Shown here piece after piece: positions 51,983 to 61,059 of a stretch of 64,000 bases of DNA; position 1 is the first letter of the stretch, and each line of letters starts with the position of its first letter. The stretch spans positions 540,762 to 604,761 of the forward strand of contig NZ_QMHQ01000003.1 in the NCBI RefSeq assembly GCF_003313325.1, given 5' to 3'. A program made the position numbers and the translations under genes. The notes below the pieces were generated by a model that had not been told where the DNA came from, ran no database searches, and saw only the letters and a program-made list of their open reading frames with translations. Source of the stretch: Pedobacter namyangjuensis. Lineage in GTDB: Bacteria > Bacteroidota > Bacteroidia > Sphingobacteriales > Sphingobacteriaceae.

Positions 51983-52480
51983 ATGAAAAACATTAAATAT
52001 ATTATCATGGCAATTTGCTTCATTTTATTAGGAAGCTGTAAGCCAGAAGAATTTGGACCAATTGGTTCAGACACTAACGTGGTTAAAGAACTGCAAGGCA
52101 CTTGGGGCTTAACAAAAGTTACCCAAAAAGATGAAGATGCCGCTACAAAAGGTTTTCCTTATAAAGAATTAGACATTACCGCAGTCTATCCTTATAAAGA
52201 TTTAACCATCGCTTTGCAAGGCGATGCAAGTGGTGCACCTACTAACTTTACAATTACGCCGGGCAACTCTCCAAAAATTGCTGATTTTAATACTGGAACC
52301 TGGGCAGTAGACAATGCCATTGCACCAACAATTATTACGCTTAAAAACGGCACAGTAACTTCAGAGTTAACCTTAGGTTCTTACGCAGAACTTAAGTCTG
52401 GAAAGTTTTACCTTAAAAAAGTAAAAAAATCCAATGGTAAAGCCATTCTAAGCTACACTTATCAATTCACTAAAAAGTAA
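51983..52480 (+). CDS. DUF5004-like lipoprotein
   Basis: A 165-residue lipoprotein (signal ending in ICFILLGSC). Its body (VKELQGTWGLTKVTQKDEDAATKGF then VDNAIAPTIITLKNGTVTSELTLG) looks like the lipocalin-like DUF5004 proteins often encoded in SusC/D loci; the WGLTKVTQ pattern is the usual start of the beta barrel. It may be an accessory surface glycan-binding or structural factor. It lies 13 bp after SusD and 11 bp before the next gene. Confidence 0.65.
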   Translation: MKNIKYIIMAICFILLGSCKPEEFGPIGSDTNVVKELQGTWGLTKVTQKDEDAATKGFPYKELDITAVYPYKDLTIALQGDASGAPTNFTITPGNSPKIADFNTGTWAVDNAIAPTIITLKNGTVTSELTLGSYAELKSGKFYLKKVKKSNGKAILSYTYQFTKK

Positions 52481-52491
52481 GCTGATTTATC

Positions 52492-53262
52492 ATGAAAAAA
52501 TTAATATTATCTTTTATATTAACGTTGAGCACTGCTTTTGCATTTGCTCAAGTAACATTAAGTCCGGCTACTTTTACTGCTGAAGATGAGGTAACGATTA
52601 GATTAGATGTAACCGGAACGCCGATGGCAGGACAAACCGATGTGTATTTATGGATGTTTTCTAACGATGGCGTTGGTGGCGGTAAAGATGCGCTTACCAA
52701 CGGACAATGGGGAAGCTCTTCTGAGGCCGCAAAAATGACTAGAGTTTCGGGCAATATTTTCACCTTTAAATTTACTGCTACAACCTTATTTGGTCAAAGT
52801 CCGGCAGAGCTGATAAACTTCGGTTTTTTAGGAAAAAGTAAAGATGGAACTAAACAAACTCCAGATTATAAACCTTACAAATTTGATCCGTTAGTATTTA
52901 CACCAAATCAATTTCGTGTATTCCCTTCTAAATTAGATCAAACTGATATGACTACGGTATATTTTCACCAAAATTTAGCTACTGAACAAAATCTGCAACG
53001 TATGTTTGATGTAAAGGTTACTTTAACTTTCTACAACGATTTAGGCGCAGTGGTTGCAACAAGAAATGCCTTAGTAACTACAAAAGAATCGGCAACTTTA
53101 TTTTCTTACTCTTTTATTCCTGAGCGACTTATTACGCTAACTGCGGGAACAAAATTGAGCAAATTTAGCTATCAATTTACCGGAAGCATTAAGGATGCCA
53201 CAGGTGCAAACGTAGCAACAACAGGTCCAGTTACAGAAGTAACCTACACTGTTTTTAACTAA
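52492..53262 (+). CDS. Exported beta-rich protein of the SusC/D operon
   Basis: The 256-residue protein has a signal peptide (LSTAFAFAQ). The first domain (VTLSPATFTAEDEVTIRLDVTGTPMAGQTDVYLWMF) looks like an Ig/E-set-type beta sandwich; a second beta-rich part follows (FRVFPSKLDQTDMTTVYFHQNLA). I do not recognise the family. In this position, inside a five-gene operon with SusE-type protein, it may be a surface glycan-binding protein. No catalytic motif was identified. Confidence 0.65.
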   Translation: MKKLILSFILTLSTAFAFAQVTLSPATFTAEDEVTIRLDVTGTPMAGQTDVYLWMFSNDGVGGGKDALTNGQWGSSSEAAKMTRVSGNIFTFKFTATTLFGQSPAELINFGFLGKSKDGTKQTPDYKPYKFDPLVFTPNQFRVFPSKLDQTDMTTVYFHQNLATEQNLQRMFDVKVTLTFYNDLGAVVATRNALVTTKESATLFSYSFIPERLITLTAGTKLSKFSYQFTGSIKDATGANVATTGPVTEVTYTVFN

Positions 53263-53268
53263 AATCCA

Positions 53269-55050
53269 ATGAAAAGCAAAATATTATATATCCTATTAGC
53301 AGTTGTAGCAATTGCAATAGGTTGTAAAAAAACTGATTTTAGCAACGAATCTAATGGCGAGGCATTGGGCGGTTTCGCAATTACTGCTCCAAGTAATAAT
53401 GCTATGATTGTTCTAAATTCGGCCACGCCAAATAACAAACTTACTTTTACTTGGTCCGCAGCCAAACCTGGCGTTAGCACCGCACCAACCTACAAATTTG
53501 TTGCGGCATTAAAAACGGGTAGTATTGATGCGCCAATTATCGAATTAGCATCAGACGCCAATGGCACATCAACTACATTAACACTTACACATAAGCAATT
53601 AGATGATGCGCTAAAAGCAAAATCAATCGCCGATGGCATAAAAACAGATTTAATTTGGGCAGTTAAGGCAACCAATGGAGATGTAACCATTACAACTTCT
53701 CCAGCCTTAAATATTGCTATAACTCGCATGGGCGATGGGGTGAGCAACTTTTTACTTTACGGTCCCGTGTCTTCGAGCACGCCGGTAGTAATTAATCCAA
53801 ATTCTACTACAGATTTTTTAAATTTCAAATGGCAAAAATCTTTTGCTGGCGTTGCCGCTAATGCTACCAAATATGTTATAAAATTTGTGGCTAAAGGTGG
53901 CGATTTTAGTTCACCACTTTTCACCTACACTTCTGCAAACAGCGGACTAGACTCTGCACTAGCAATTGGCTATAAAAACATCAGCGATAAGCTTACCGCC
54001 GCCGGATTTACTGACCAGGCGACACCTGTTGCTCTGCAATGGACCGTTGAAGCAACCTCTGGAAATTTCAAAAAAACCGCCGATTATGTAAATGATTTGG
54101 TAATTACCAGAGAAGTTAAAATGTTTTTAGTTGGTGGCGATACCCCAGCGGGATGGACCGCGGAAAGCGCTTTACAAATGATTCCTGATGCTTCTAATCC
54201 TGGAACATTTTACATTTACGTAAAATTGACTGCAGGAAGCGGTGGATTTAAGTTTTTAAACCAACAACAATGGCCAGGTGGTAGCTTAAACGCTGCAGAT
54301 TGGGGAATGAAACCTGGTTCTCCTGGCGACGCAGTAGTTGATGGCGAAAGCAACATTGAAACCTATGGTGCAAGCGGTGTATATAGAATTACTTTCGATC
54401 AGAAAAATCTAAAATATTACGTACAAGCGGATCATGGCAGAATGGGTGCTGTTGGTGGTGCAACCGCAGCTGGTTGGGACCCTCCTACTATCTTCCCTTC
54501 TCAAGCTTTAGGTTTCGTTAATACGAATAAATTTTTAGGTCTGGTATCGCTTACTAGCGGGCAAGAATGGAAATTAATTGATGGAAACGCTTGGGGTAAT
54601 GGCTCAATTTCTGGATCTAGAGATTATGGTAAAGGTGCTACAGCAGGAAGTATGTTGGAGGCAAATGAGTCTAATTTTGCGCATACCGGCACTACCGGAT
54701 TAAAACGTATTATTTGGGATGGAACGGATATTAAAAATCTTAAATATTCTGTAACAGACGGATCGGTATTTTTAGTTGGTAATGCTACCGCTGGCGGGTG
54801 GGATAATTCAGCTTCAAACAATGCTTTGCCTGCAATGACTTACGAAGGAAATGGTAAATGGACGGTAACAGCTAATTTAACTGTTGGCGAGTTTAAATTT
54901 ATCGTTACCAAAGGAAGTTGGGATTTTGATTACGGAGGCAGTGCCGGAAAAATTTCTAACGGCGGTGCAAACCTAGCGATAACCACCGCTGGAAACTACA
55001 CCGTTAAAATTGACGAGTACAACCAAACTTATACCGTAACTAAAAACTAA
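53269..55050 (+). CDS. SusE/SusF-like glycan-binding lipoprotein
   Basis: A 593-residue lipoprotein (lipobox VAIAIGC, Cys17). The N-terminal half (about 30-280) has two SusE/PKD-like Ig domains (NNKLTFTWSAAKPGV, DFLNFKWQKSFAGVAA). The C-terminal half holds three similar modules that begin with a GG-x-T-x-A-G-W pattern: MFLVGGDTPAGWTAES (about 285), GAVGGATAAGWDPP (about 391) and VFLVGNATAGGWDNS (about 504). Each is about 95-110 residues, as in the starch-binding modules of SusE/SusF. It is the last gene of the operon, followed by a terminator. Confidence 0.8.
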   Translation: MKSKILYILLAVVAIAIGCKKTDFSNESNGEALGGFAITAPSNNAMIVLNSATPNNKLTFTWSAAKPGVSTAPTYKFVAALKTGSIDAPIIELASDANGTSTTLTLTHKQLDDALKAKSIADGIKTDLIWAVKATNGDVTITTSPALNIAITRMGDGVSNFLLYGPVSSSTPVVINPNSTTDFLNFKWQKSFAGVAANATKYVIKFVAKGGDFSSPLFTYTSANSGLDSALAIGYKNISDKLTAAGFTDQATPVALQWTVEATSGNFKKTADYVNDLVITREVKMFLVGGDTPAGWTAESALQMIPDASNPGTFYIYVKLTAGSGGFKFLNQQQWPGGSLNAADWGMKPGSPGDAVVDGESNIETYGASGVYRITFDQKNLKYYVQADHGRMGAVGGATAAGWDPPTIFPSQALGFVNTNKFLGLVSLTSGQEWKLIDGNAWGNGSISGSRDYGKGATAGSMLEANESNFAHTGTTGLKRIIWDGTDIKNLKYSVTDGSVFLVGNATAGGWDNSASNNALPAMTYEGNGKWTVTANLTVGEFKFIVTKGSWDFDYGGSAGKISNGGANLAITTAGNYTVKIDEYNQTYTVTKN

Positions 55051-55073
55051 ACTATCAATATACCACTAAACAA

Positions 55074-55106
55074 AACAGGCTCTTTTAAAAAAGGGCCTGT
55101 TTTGTT
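55074..55106 (+). terminator. Terminator after the SusC/D operon
   Basis: AAACAGGCTCTTTT and AGGGCCTGTTTT pair (one mismatch) with a short A-rich loop, then TG TTTG. It lies 24 bp beyond the last stop. Confidence 0.8.
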
Positions 55107-55133
55107 TGAAAAATATTACAAAGAACAGGAAAC

Positions 55134-55150
55134 AACGTCAAAATGACGTT
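55134..55150. promoter_or_regulatory. AACGTCA-aaa-TGACGTT inverted repeat
   Basis: A perfect 7+7 inverted repeat with a three-base centre, touching the TTAGTGTA site immediately downstream. It is a second candidate operator of the kinase promoter. No other copy was seen. Confidence 0.45.
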
Positions 55151-55152
55151 AA

Positions 55153-55173
55153 TTAGTGTATAAAGTACACTTT
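55153..55173. promoter_or_regulatory. Palindrome site 3 (TTAGTGTA-N5-TACACTTT)
   Basis: TTAGTGTA (55153-55160), spacer TAAAG, then TACACTTT. TAGCTTTG at 55184-55191 is a suitable -7 box. The site centre is about 21 bases upstream of it, close to the spacing seen at site 6. Confidence 0.65.
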
Positions 55174-55320
55174 GTCAATATTATAGCTTTGTTTCAGTTT
55201 TTCAAACAGTTAGTGGTGCCGAATGTTAAGAAATAAAAAACTCAATTTTAATTTTTTATTTCAAAAAAGGCGCATATATTGGTAGACTTTTTACTAATTA
55301 CGTAACTTAAAAAACAAAAA

Positions 55321-56172
55321 ATGATAGTTATTGCAGATGGTGGATCAACAAAAACTAACTGGTGCTTAATTAACGAAGCAGGCAGAAAAATCTACTTTAA
55401 CACTGAAGGCTACAATCCATATTTTTCTAAAGGAGATTATATTGAAAGCTCGCTAAAAAACTCTTTGCCAGACCACTTAGAGCCTGAAAAATTAACCGAA
55501 GTTTACTACTACGGTGCAGGTTGCTCTACCGATTCTAACAAAAAAATTGTTGCCGATGCAATGCAAAATGTTTTTGTTAACGCTAACATTAACGTTGGTC
55601 ACGATTTATTGGCCTCTTGCCGTGCCTTACTGGGCGATGAAGAAGGTTTTGCAGCGATTTTAGGAACAGGAACAAACTCTTGCCTATACGATGGAAAAGA
55701 TATTACCTTAAACATAGATTCTTTAGGTTACTTTTTAGGTGATGAAGGAAGTGGTAGCTATATCGGCAAACGTATCCTGTCAGACTACATGAGAGGCTAC
55801 ATGCCTAAAGGTTTACGTGAAAGTTTTTATGATAACTATGCATTAACCAACGAAGATATTTTCGACAATATTTATAATAAACCCTTACCAAATCGTTTCT
55901 GTGCGAGCTTTAGCAAATTCATTTACGACTTTAAAGAAAGCTACGAAGATTATACACAATCGGTTGTCGATTATGCATTTACTGCATTTTTTGAAAACTT
56001 GGTAATTCATTATCCAAACTATAAGAATTACAAATTAAACTGCGTAGGTTCAGTTGGATATAGCTTCAGAGACACTTTAAGCATTGTTGCAGATAGATAC
56101 GAAATGGGTGTTGGTAAAATCATCCGTTCTCCAATAGATGATTTAGTTGCTTACCACTTGAGCAAAAGATAA
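55321..56172 (+). CDS. BadF-family sugar kinase (N-acetylglucosamine kinase-like)
   Basis: A 283-residue ASKHA-fold kinase of the BadF/BadG/BcrA/BcrD type, like the GlcNAc/glucosamine kinases of Bacteroidota. All nucleotide motifs are intact: phosphate-1 ADGGSTKTNW (residues 5-14, Asp6), phosphate-2 AILGTGTNSCLYDG (about 115), the LGDEGSGSYIGKRIL segment (about 140) and adenosine-type GSVGYSF. The VGHDLLASCRA segment carries the putative catalytic Asp. It is probably a monocistronic gene directly downstream of the uptake operon, with two operator-like palindromes upstream, so it may phosphorylate the imported sugar. Confidence 0.85.
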   Translation: MIVIADGGSTKTNWCLINEAGRKIYFNTEGYNPYFSKGDYIESSLKNSLPDHLEPEKLTEVYYYGAGCSTDSNKKIVADAMQNVFVNANINVGHDLLASCRALLGDEEGFAAILGTGTNSCLYDGKDITLNIDSLGYFLGDEGSGSYIGKRILSDYMRGYMPKGLRESFYDNYALTNEDIFDNIYNKPLPNRFCASFSKFIYDFKESYEDYTQSVVDYAFTAFFENLVIHYPNYKNYKLNCVGSVGYSFRDTLSIVADRYEMGVGKIIRSPIDDLVAYHLSKR

Positions 56173-56218
56173 TCTGAAAAGAAAACTCCTATTTTTATTA
56201 TAAATAGCAATTATTCAC

Positions 56219-56253
56219 AAAAAAGGGTCGTTATTTTATAACGACCCTTTTTT
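56219..56253 (+). terminator. Terminator after the BadF kinase gene
   Basis: AAAAGGGTCGTTA and TAACGACCCTTTTTT form a 12-13-bp stem with a TTT loop and a T-run, about 46 bp after the stop. Confidence 0.85.
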
Positions 56254-56453
56254 GTGAAACCACTTGTCATATCAACAAGCAATTTTTAACCTGCAGATAG
56301 AGCAACTTATCCTGGCAAATGGTATGGTCCCATTTGTGGTATATAACCACTTAAACATTCACCCGCACTTCTATTTCTCGAACTTTGTAAATAAAGATAA
56401 AGGTGCCCATATTTCCCTCTCCTATCATCTACATTATTACTTCTGTCATTAGT

Positions 56454-56537
56454 CTATTTTAACCCACCTTTAACTCGGTTCATCTCGGTTTCAGACAGCA
56501 CAGAGCTACTTTTTGCTAATTCTAAGAAATTTTTCAT
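56454..56537 (-). CDS. Double-glycine leader peptide, nearly coreless (RiPP-precursor-like)
   Basis: The 27-residue peptide begins MKNFLELAKSSSVLSETEMN and ends RVKGGLK. A leader of this kind (MKNxxxL...LSxxEMxxxKGG) is typical of natural-product precursors of Bacteroidota, cut after Gly-Gly by a C39 peptidase-type exporter. Here only Leu-Lys would remain as core, so the gene is probably truncated or decayed. If the TAG were read through, the frame stays open for a further 51 codons containing one Cys. TATTTTTG at 56581-56574 (minus strand) is a plausible -7 box. No modification or export genes are in the window. Confidence 0.45.
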   Translation of the reverse strand: MKNFLELAKSSSVLSETEMNRVKGGLK

Positions 56538-56789
56538 AATATATCTTTTTAAGTGATGTGCCAATATATTTAACAAAAATACCATGTATATATGCATATT
56601 TATATACGCTCGGCTATAAGCTATATTCAGTATGTTTGTTGCCATATTCGAATTGCAAGCCAAATAATAATGAATAAATGTTCAGCGCATTATCCTTTTC
56701 AATTTTATATTAAGAAATAAATTTTGGATTCTTTTAAGAGGAAAAATCACTTAATTATTAAAGCGAGGAGATAGAATTCCTAAAATCCG

Positions 56790-57215
56790 TTACTGCACAA
56801 TAACTTTCCTAGTATAAGTTTTAGAATCTACCTGCAAAAGCAGGATATACATACCCGCACTTATATTGTTATTTGCAAATTCCCATTCAAACTCGTGTTT
56901 TCCAGCAGGTTGATCAGCTTTAACTAACACAGCTAACTGTTTACCCGCCAAATCTATAACACGCAGGTTAACCTTAGTTTTAGCACTTAGCGTGTACGAA
57001 ATAGTTGTACGTAAAGTAGCAGGATTTGGGTAGTTAGTAAAATTGGAAACCTGTTTACCAGCAAAGTTATTTACAGATAAAATCGGGTAACGTGCAAATG
57101 ATGATTGGTTTGAAACGGTCAAAGCATATCCTTTTAACTGTGCTGAAACGTTTAAATTCGACACAATTACCAAGAAAAAAAATACAATTAGCTTGTAAAG
57201 TTTCACCATACGCAA
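56790..57215 (-). CDS. T9SS type A sorting-domain mini-protein
   Basis: A 141-residue protein: a signal peptide (to about residue 25, LNVSAQ), a linker of about 30 residues, then a type IX secretion C-terminal sorting domain of about 80 residues (NFTNYPNPATLRTTISYTLSAKTKVNLRV...GMYILLLQVDSKTYTRKVIVQ). YPNPA and G-x-Y...KV(I/V)V are the usual CTD landmarks. There is no cargo domain, unlike the normal T9SS substrate. An operator-like palindrome sits 7 bp upstream of its start, linking it to the NUDIX/pfkA regulon. What it does at the surface is unknown. Confidence 0.75.
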   Translation of the reverse strand: MRMVKLYKLIVFFFLVIVSNLNVSAQLKGYALTVSNQSSFARYPILSVNNFAGKQVSNFTNYPNPATLRTTISYTLSAKTKVNLRVIDLAGKQLAVLVKADQPAGKHEFEWEFANNNISAGMYILLLQVDSKTYTRKVIVQ

Positions 57216-57221
57216 GGATTC

Positions 57222-57242
57222 TTAGTGTAAATATAACACTTA
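57222..57242. promoter_or_regulatory. Palindrome site 4 (TTAGTGTA-N5-AACACTTA)
   Basis: TTAGTGTA (57222-57229), five-base spacer, AACACTTA (57235-57242). It is 7 bp upstream of the T9SS gene start, and on the minus strand it contains a TATATTTA -7-like box, so a bound protein would block the promoter. Confidence 0.55.
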
Positions 57243-57345
57243 AACGTAAATAACGTTTGTACTAGCAATATTTTTTTTAAGGGAAATCAAAAAAACTAGT
57301 CAAAGATCAATCAAGCTAAAAATCTAAAGCACAATAAATTAACTC

Positions 57346-58035
57346 TTAAAAAGAAATTTCCTTACCAAAAAGCTTTGCATATTTACGCCTATCAAACTTG
57401 TACAAGGTAGCAGCCCTAAAAGACACGCCTTTTTGTTTTTCATCAAGCTCTTTTAAAACGCCAAAACTTAACATTTTCTTCCTGAAATTTCTTTTATCTA
57501 ATTTCTTACCCAGAATGAGTTCGTATACATTCTGCACCTGGGTTAGTGTAAATTTCTCTGGCAGTAATTCGAAGGCAATTGGTAGATGCTTAATTCTACG
57601 TTTTATCTTCTCCAGGCCCTTGTCAAAAATATGCTGGTGGTCAAAACCTAGCTTCGGTAATTCCTTAACATTTATCCACTGTGCTTTTTTAGCATAAGAA
57701 GTTAAAGGCTTTAAAGCCTTATCTCCACCAAGGCGTAACATGGCATAATAAGCTACCGAAATTACACGACCTTGTGGGTGCCTTCCCACCTCGCCAAAAG
57801 TGTAGTATTGTTCCATGTAGATATCGCTCAAGCCGGTTAGCTCGTGCAAAATACGCGATGCTGACTGATCTACGCTTTCATCCTCTCCTACTAAATTTCC
57901 AGGCAAAGCCCACCAATCTTTAAAAGGTTCTTCATTACGCTCAATCAACAAAATTTTTAGTTCGCCAGCATCAAAGCCAAACAAAACACAATCTATAGAG
58001 ACCGCAGAATTAAATACAGGTAATACTTCTTCCAA
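57346..58035 (-). CDS. NUDIX-wHTH transcriptional regulator
   Basis: The 229-residue protein joins a Nudix fold (about 10-140) to a winged-helix domain (about 150-225: LTQVQNVYELILGKKLDKRNFRKKMLSFGVL), the layout of NrtR and of the AraR-type sugar regulators of Bacteroides. The Nudix box is degenerate: where REUxEExGU is expected the sequence is RILHELTGL (61-69), with Glu to Ile and Glu to Leu changes and Asn for a conserved Gly (47), so hydrolase activity is unlikely and ligand sensing is favoured. It is divergent from pfkA, with a palindrome between them (58118-58138), and is therefore the likely regulator of the TTAGTGTA sites. Confidence 0.85.
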   Translation of the reverse strand: MEEVLPVFNSAVSIDCVLFGFDAGELKILLIERNEEPFKDWWALPGNLVGEDESVDQSASRILHELTGLSDIYMEQYYTFGEVGRHPQGRVISVAYYAMLRLGGDKALKPLTSYAKKAQWINVKELPKLGFDHQHIFDKGLEKIKRRIKHLPIAFELLPEKFTLTQVQNVYELILGKKLDKRNFRKKMLSFGVLKELDEKQKGVSFRAATLYKFDRRKYAKLFGKEISF

Positions 58036-58117
58036 GACAAAAACGTTTATATTTATTTATAGAACAAATAAACACACTTGTTCTGTTAATCGATAAAAAT
58101 AATGAAAAAAAAATTAC

Positions 58118-58138
58118 TTAGTGTAAAAAATACACACT
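58118..58138. promoter_or_regulatory. Palindrome site 5 (TTAGTGTA-N5-TACACACT)
   Basis: TTAGTGTA (58118-58125), spacer AAAAA, then TACACACT. It lies 17 bp before the pfkA ATG and 83 bp before the NUDIX regulator gene start, so it may control both. TATATTCG at 58138-58145 is a poor -7 box. Confidence 0.6.
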
Positions 58139-58154
58139 ATATTCGTGTATTATA

Positions 58155-59141
58155 ATGGAACCAAATATTAAAAATATAGCAGTACTAACCTCGGGAGGCG
58201 ATGCCCCGGGCATGAATGCTTGCATTAGAGCAGTAATACGCACAGGTATTTACCACGGAAGAAATATGTTCGGGGTAATACAAGGCTATCAAGGATTGAT
58301 CGATAACAACATTGTTCCGATGAACGCCCGCTCTGTAAGCAATATTTTACATATGGGTGGCACCATCCTAAAAACTGCCAGATGCCTTGCATTTAGAGAG
58401 GATGAAGGGATGGAAAAAGCTTTCCAAAATCTGAAGGAAAAAGAAATAGACGGACTTATTGTTATTGGTGGCGATGGTACTTTTACTGGTGCGCAACGTT
58501 TTGGCAAAAAATACGGCATTAATGTTATTGGCGTTCCCGGAACAATAGATAACGATTTATACGGATCTGACTTTACATTGGGTTACGATACGGCGATAAA
58601 CACCATCATAGAGGCTATTGATAAAATTCGAGATACAGCAGACTCTCACGACCGTTTATTTTTTATTGAAGTGATGGGCAGAGATTCTGGATGTTTAGCG
58701 TTAAGAACCGCAATATCTAGCGGTGCTGAAGCAGTTTTACTACCAGAACGCGAAACTTCTCTTAAAGATCTTATCACTAAATTAAAAAGTGGCGCATCAA
58801 CCAAAAAATCTTCGAGTATCGTTATTGTATCCGAAGGAAATAAATATGGCGGCGCTTATGATATAGCTAAAGCGGTTAAAAAGAAATTTACGCATTACGA
58901 TACTAAGGTTACTATTTTAGGTCACTTGCAAAGAGGCGGTAGCCCGAGTGGTTTTGATCGTATTTTAGGTAGTAGACTAGGTTATGCTGCGGTAAACGCA
59001 ATTTTGGCTGGCGAAACGATGCAAATGGTTGGTCTTCGTGGTAATGAAATTAAACTAACCAGTTTAGACGAAGCCTTACACGCCCACAACTATAAGCTAG
59101 AAGACGATTTGTTGGAAATGACGCACGTTTTATCAATTTAA
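58155..59141 (+). CDS. pfkA: ATP-dependent 6-phosphofructokinase
   Basis: A 328-residue PfkA that phosphorylates fructose-6-phosphate. The motifs are GGDAPGMNACIRAVIRTG (residues 15-32), GGDGTFTGAQRF (about 105), GTIDNDLYGSDFTLGYDTA (about 128), MGRDSGCLAL and HLQRGGSPSGFDRI. GGDGT and PGTIDND (Gly instead of Lys) indicate the ATP-using rather than PPi-using enzyme. It is the first gene of a three-gene operon with a BadF-like protein (5 bp) and gapA (5 bp). The operator-like palindrome upstream suggests sugar-responsive control. Confidence 0.95.
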   Translation: MEPNIKNIAVLTSGGDAPGMNACIRAVIRTGIYHGRNMFGVIQGYQGLIDNNIVPMNARSVSNILHMGGTILKTARCLAFREDEGMEKAFQNLKEKEIDGLIVIGGDGTFTGAQRFGKKYGINVIGVPGTIDNDLYGSDFTLGYDTAINTIIEAIDKIRDTADSHDRLFFIEVMGRDSGCLALRTAISSGAEAVLLPERETSLKDLITKLKSGASTKKSSSIVIVSEGNKYGGAYDIAKAVKKKFTHYDTKVTILGHLQRGGSPSGFDRILGSRLGYAAVNAILAGETMQMVGLRGNEIKLTSLDEALHAHNYKLEDDLLEMTHVLSI

Positions 59142-59146
59142 TTTAG

Positions 59147-60996
<1,850 letters not shown>

Positions 60997-61021
60997 ACAC
61001 TCCTTCTATTATTAATACCTA

Positions 61022-61053
61022 AGGCAACACTTGTAAAAGTGTTGCTTTTTTTA
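61022..61053 (+). terminator. Terminator after gapA
   Basis: GGCAACACTT and AAGTGTTGC pair around GTAA, followed by TTTTTTT (about 61022-61052). Confidence 0.88.
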
Positions 61054-61059
61054 TGTCCC

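Larger units (their letters stand above)
56173..56789. other. 617-bp gap: terminator, leader peptide gene, AT-rich DNA
   Basis: It holds the kinase terminator at its left end and a minus-strand double-glycine peptide gene at 56454-56537. The right third (56600-56789) is AT-rich with no feature that I can name. The region 56290-56450 has an antisense ORF that is not supported; read from the peptide's frame it stays open for 51 codons after its stop. Confidence 0.5.

Noticed and set aside
56264..56452. 62-residue plus-strand ORF downstream of the BadF kinase
   Set aside because: It starts just after the kinase terminator, has no recognisable family and is antisense to the continuation of the leader-peptide frame.
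57540..57560. TTAGTGTA half-site within the NUDIX regulator gene
   Set aside because: No second half-site is present at the 5-base spacing; likely chance.
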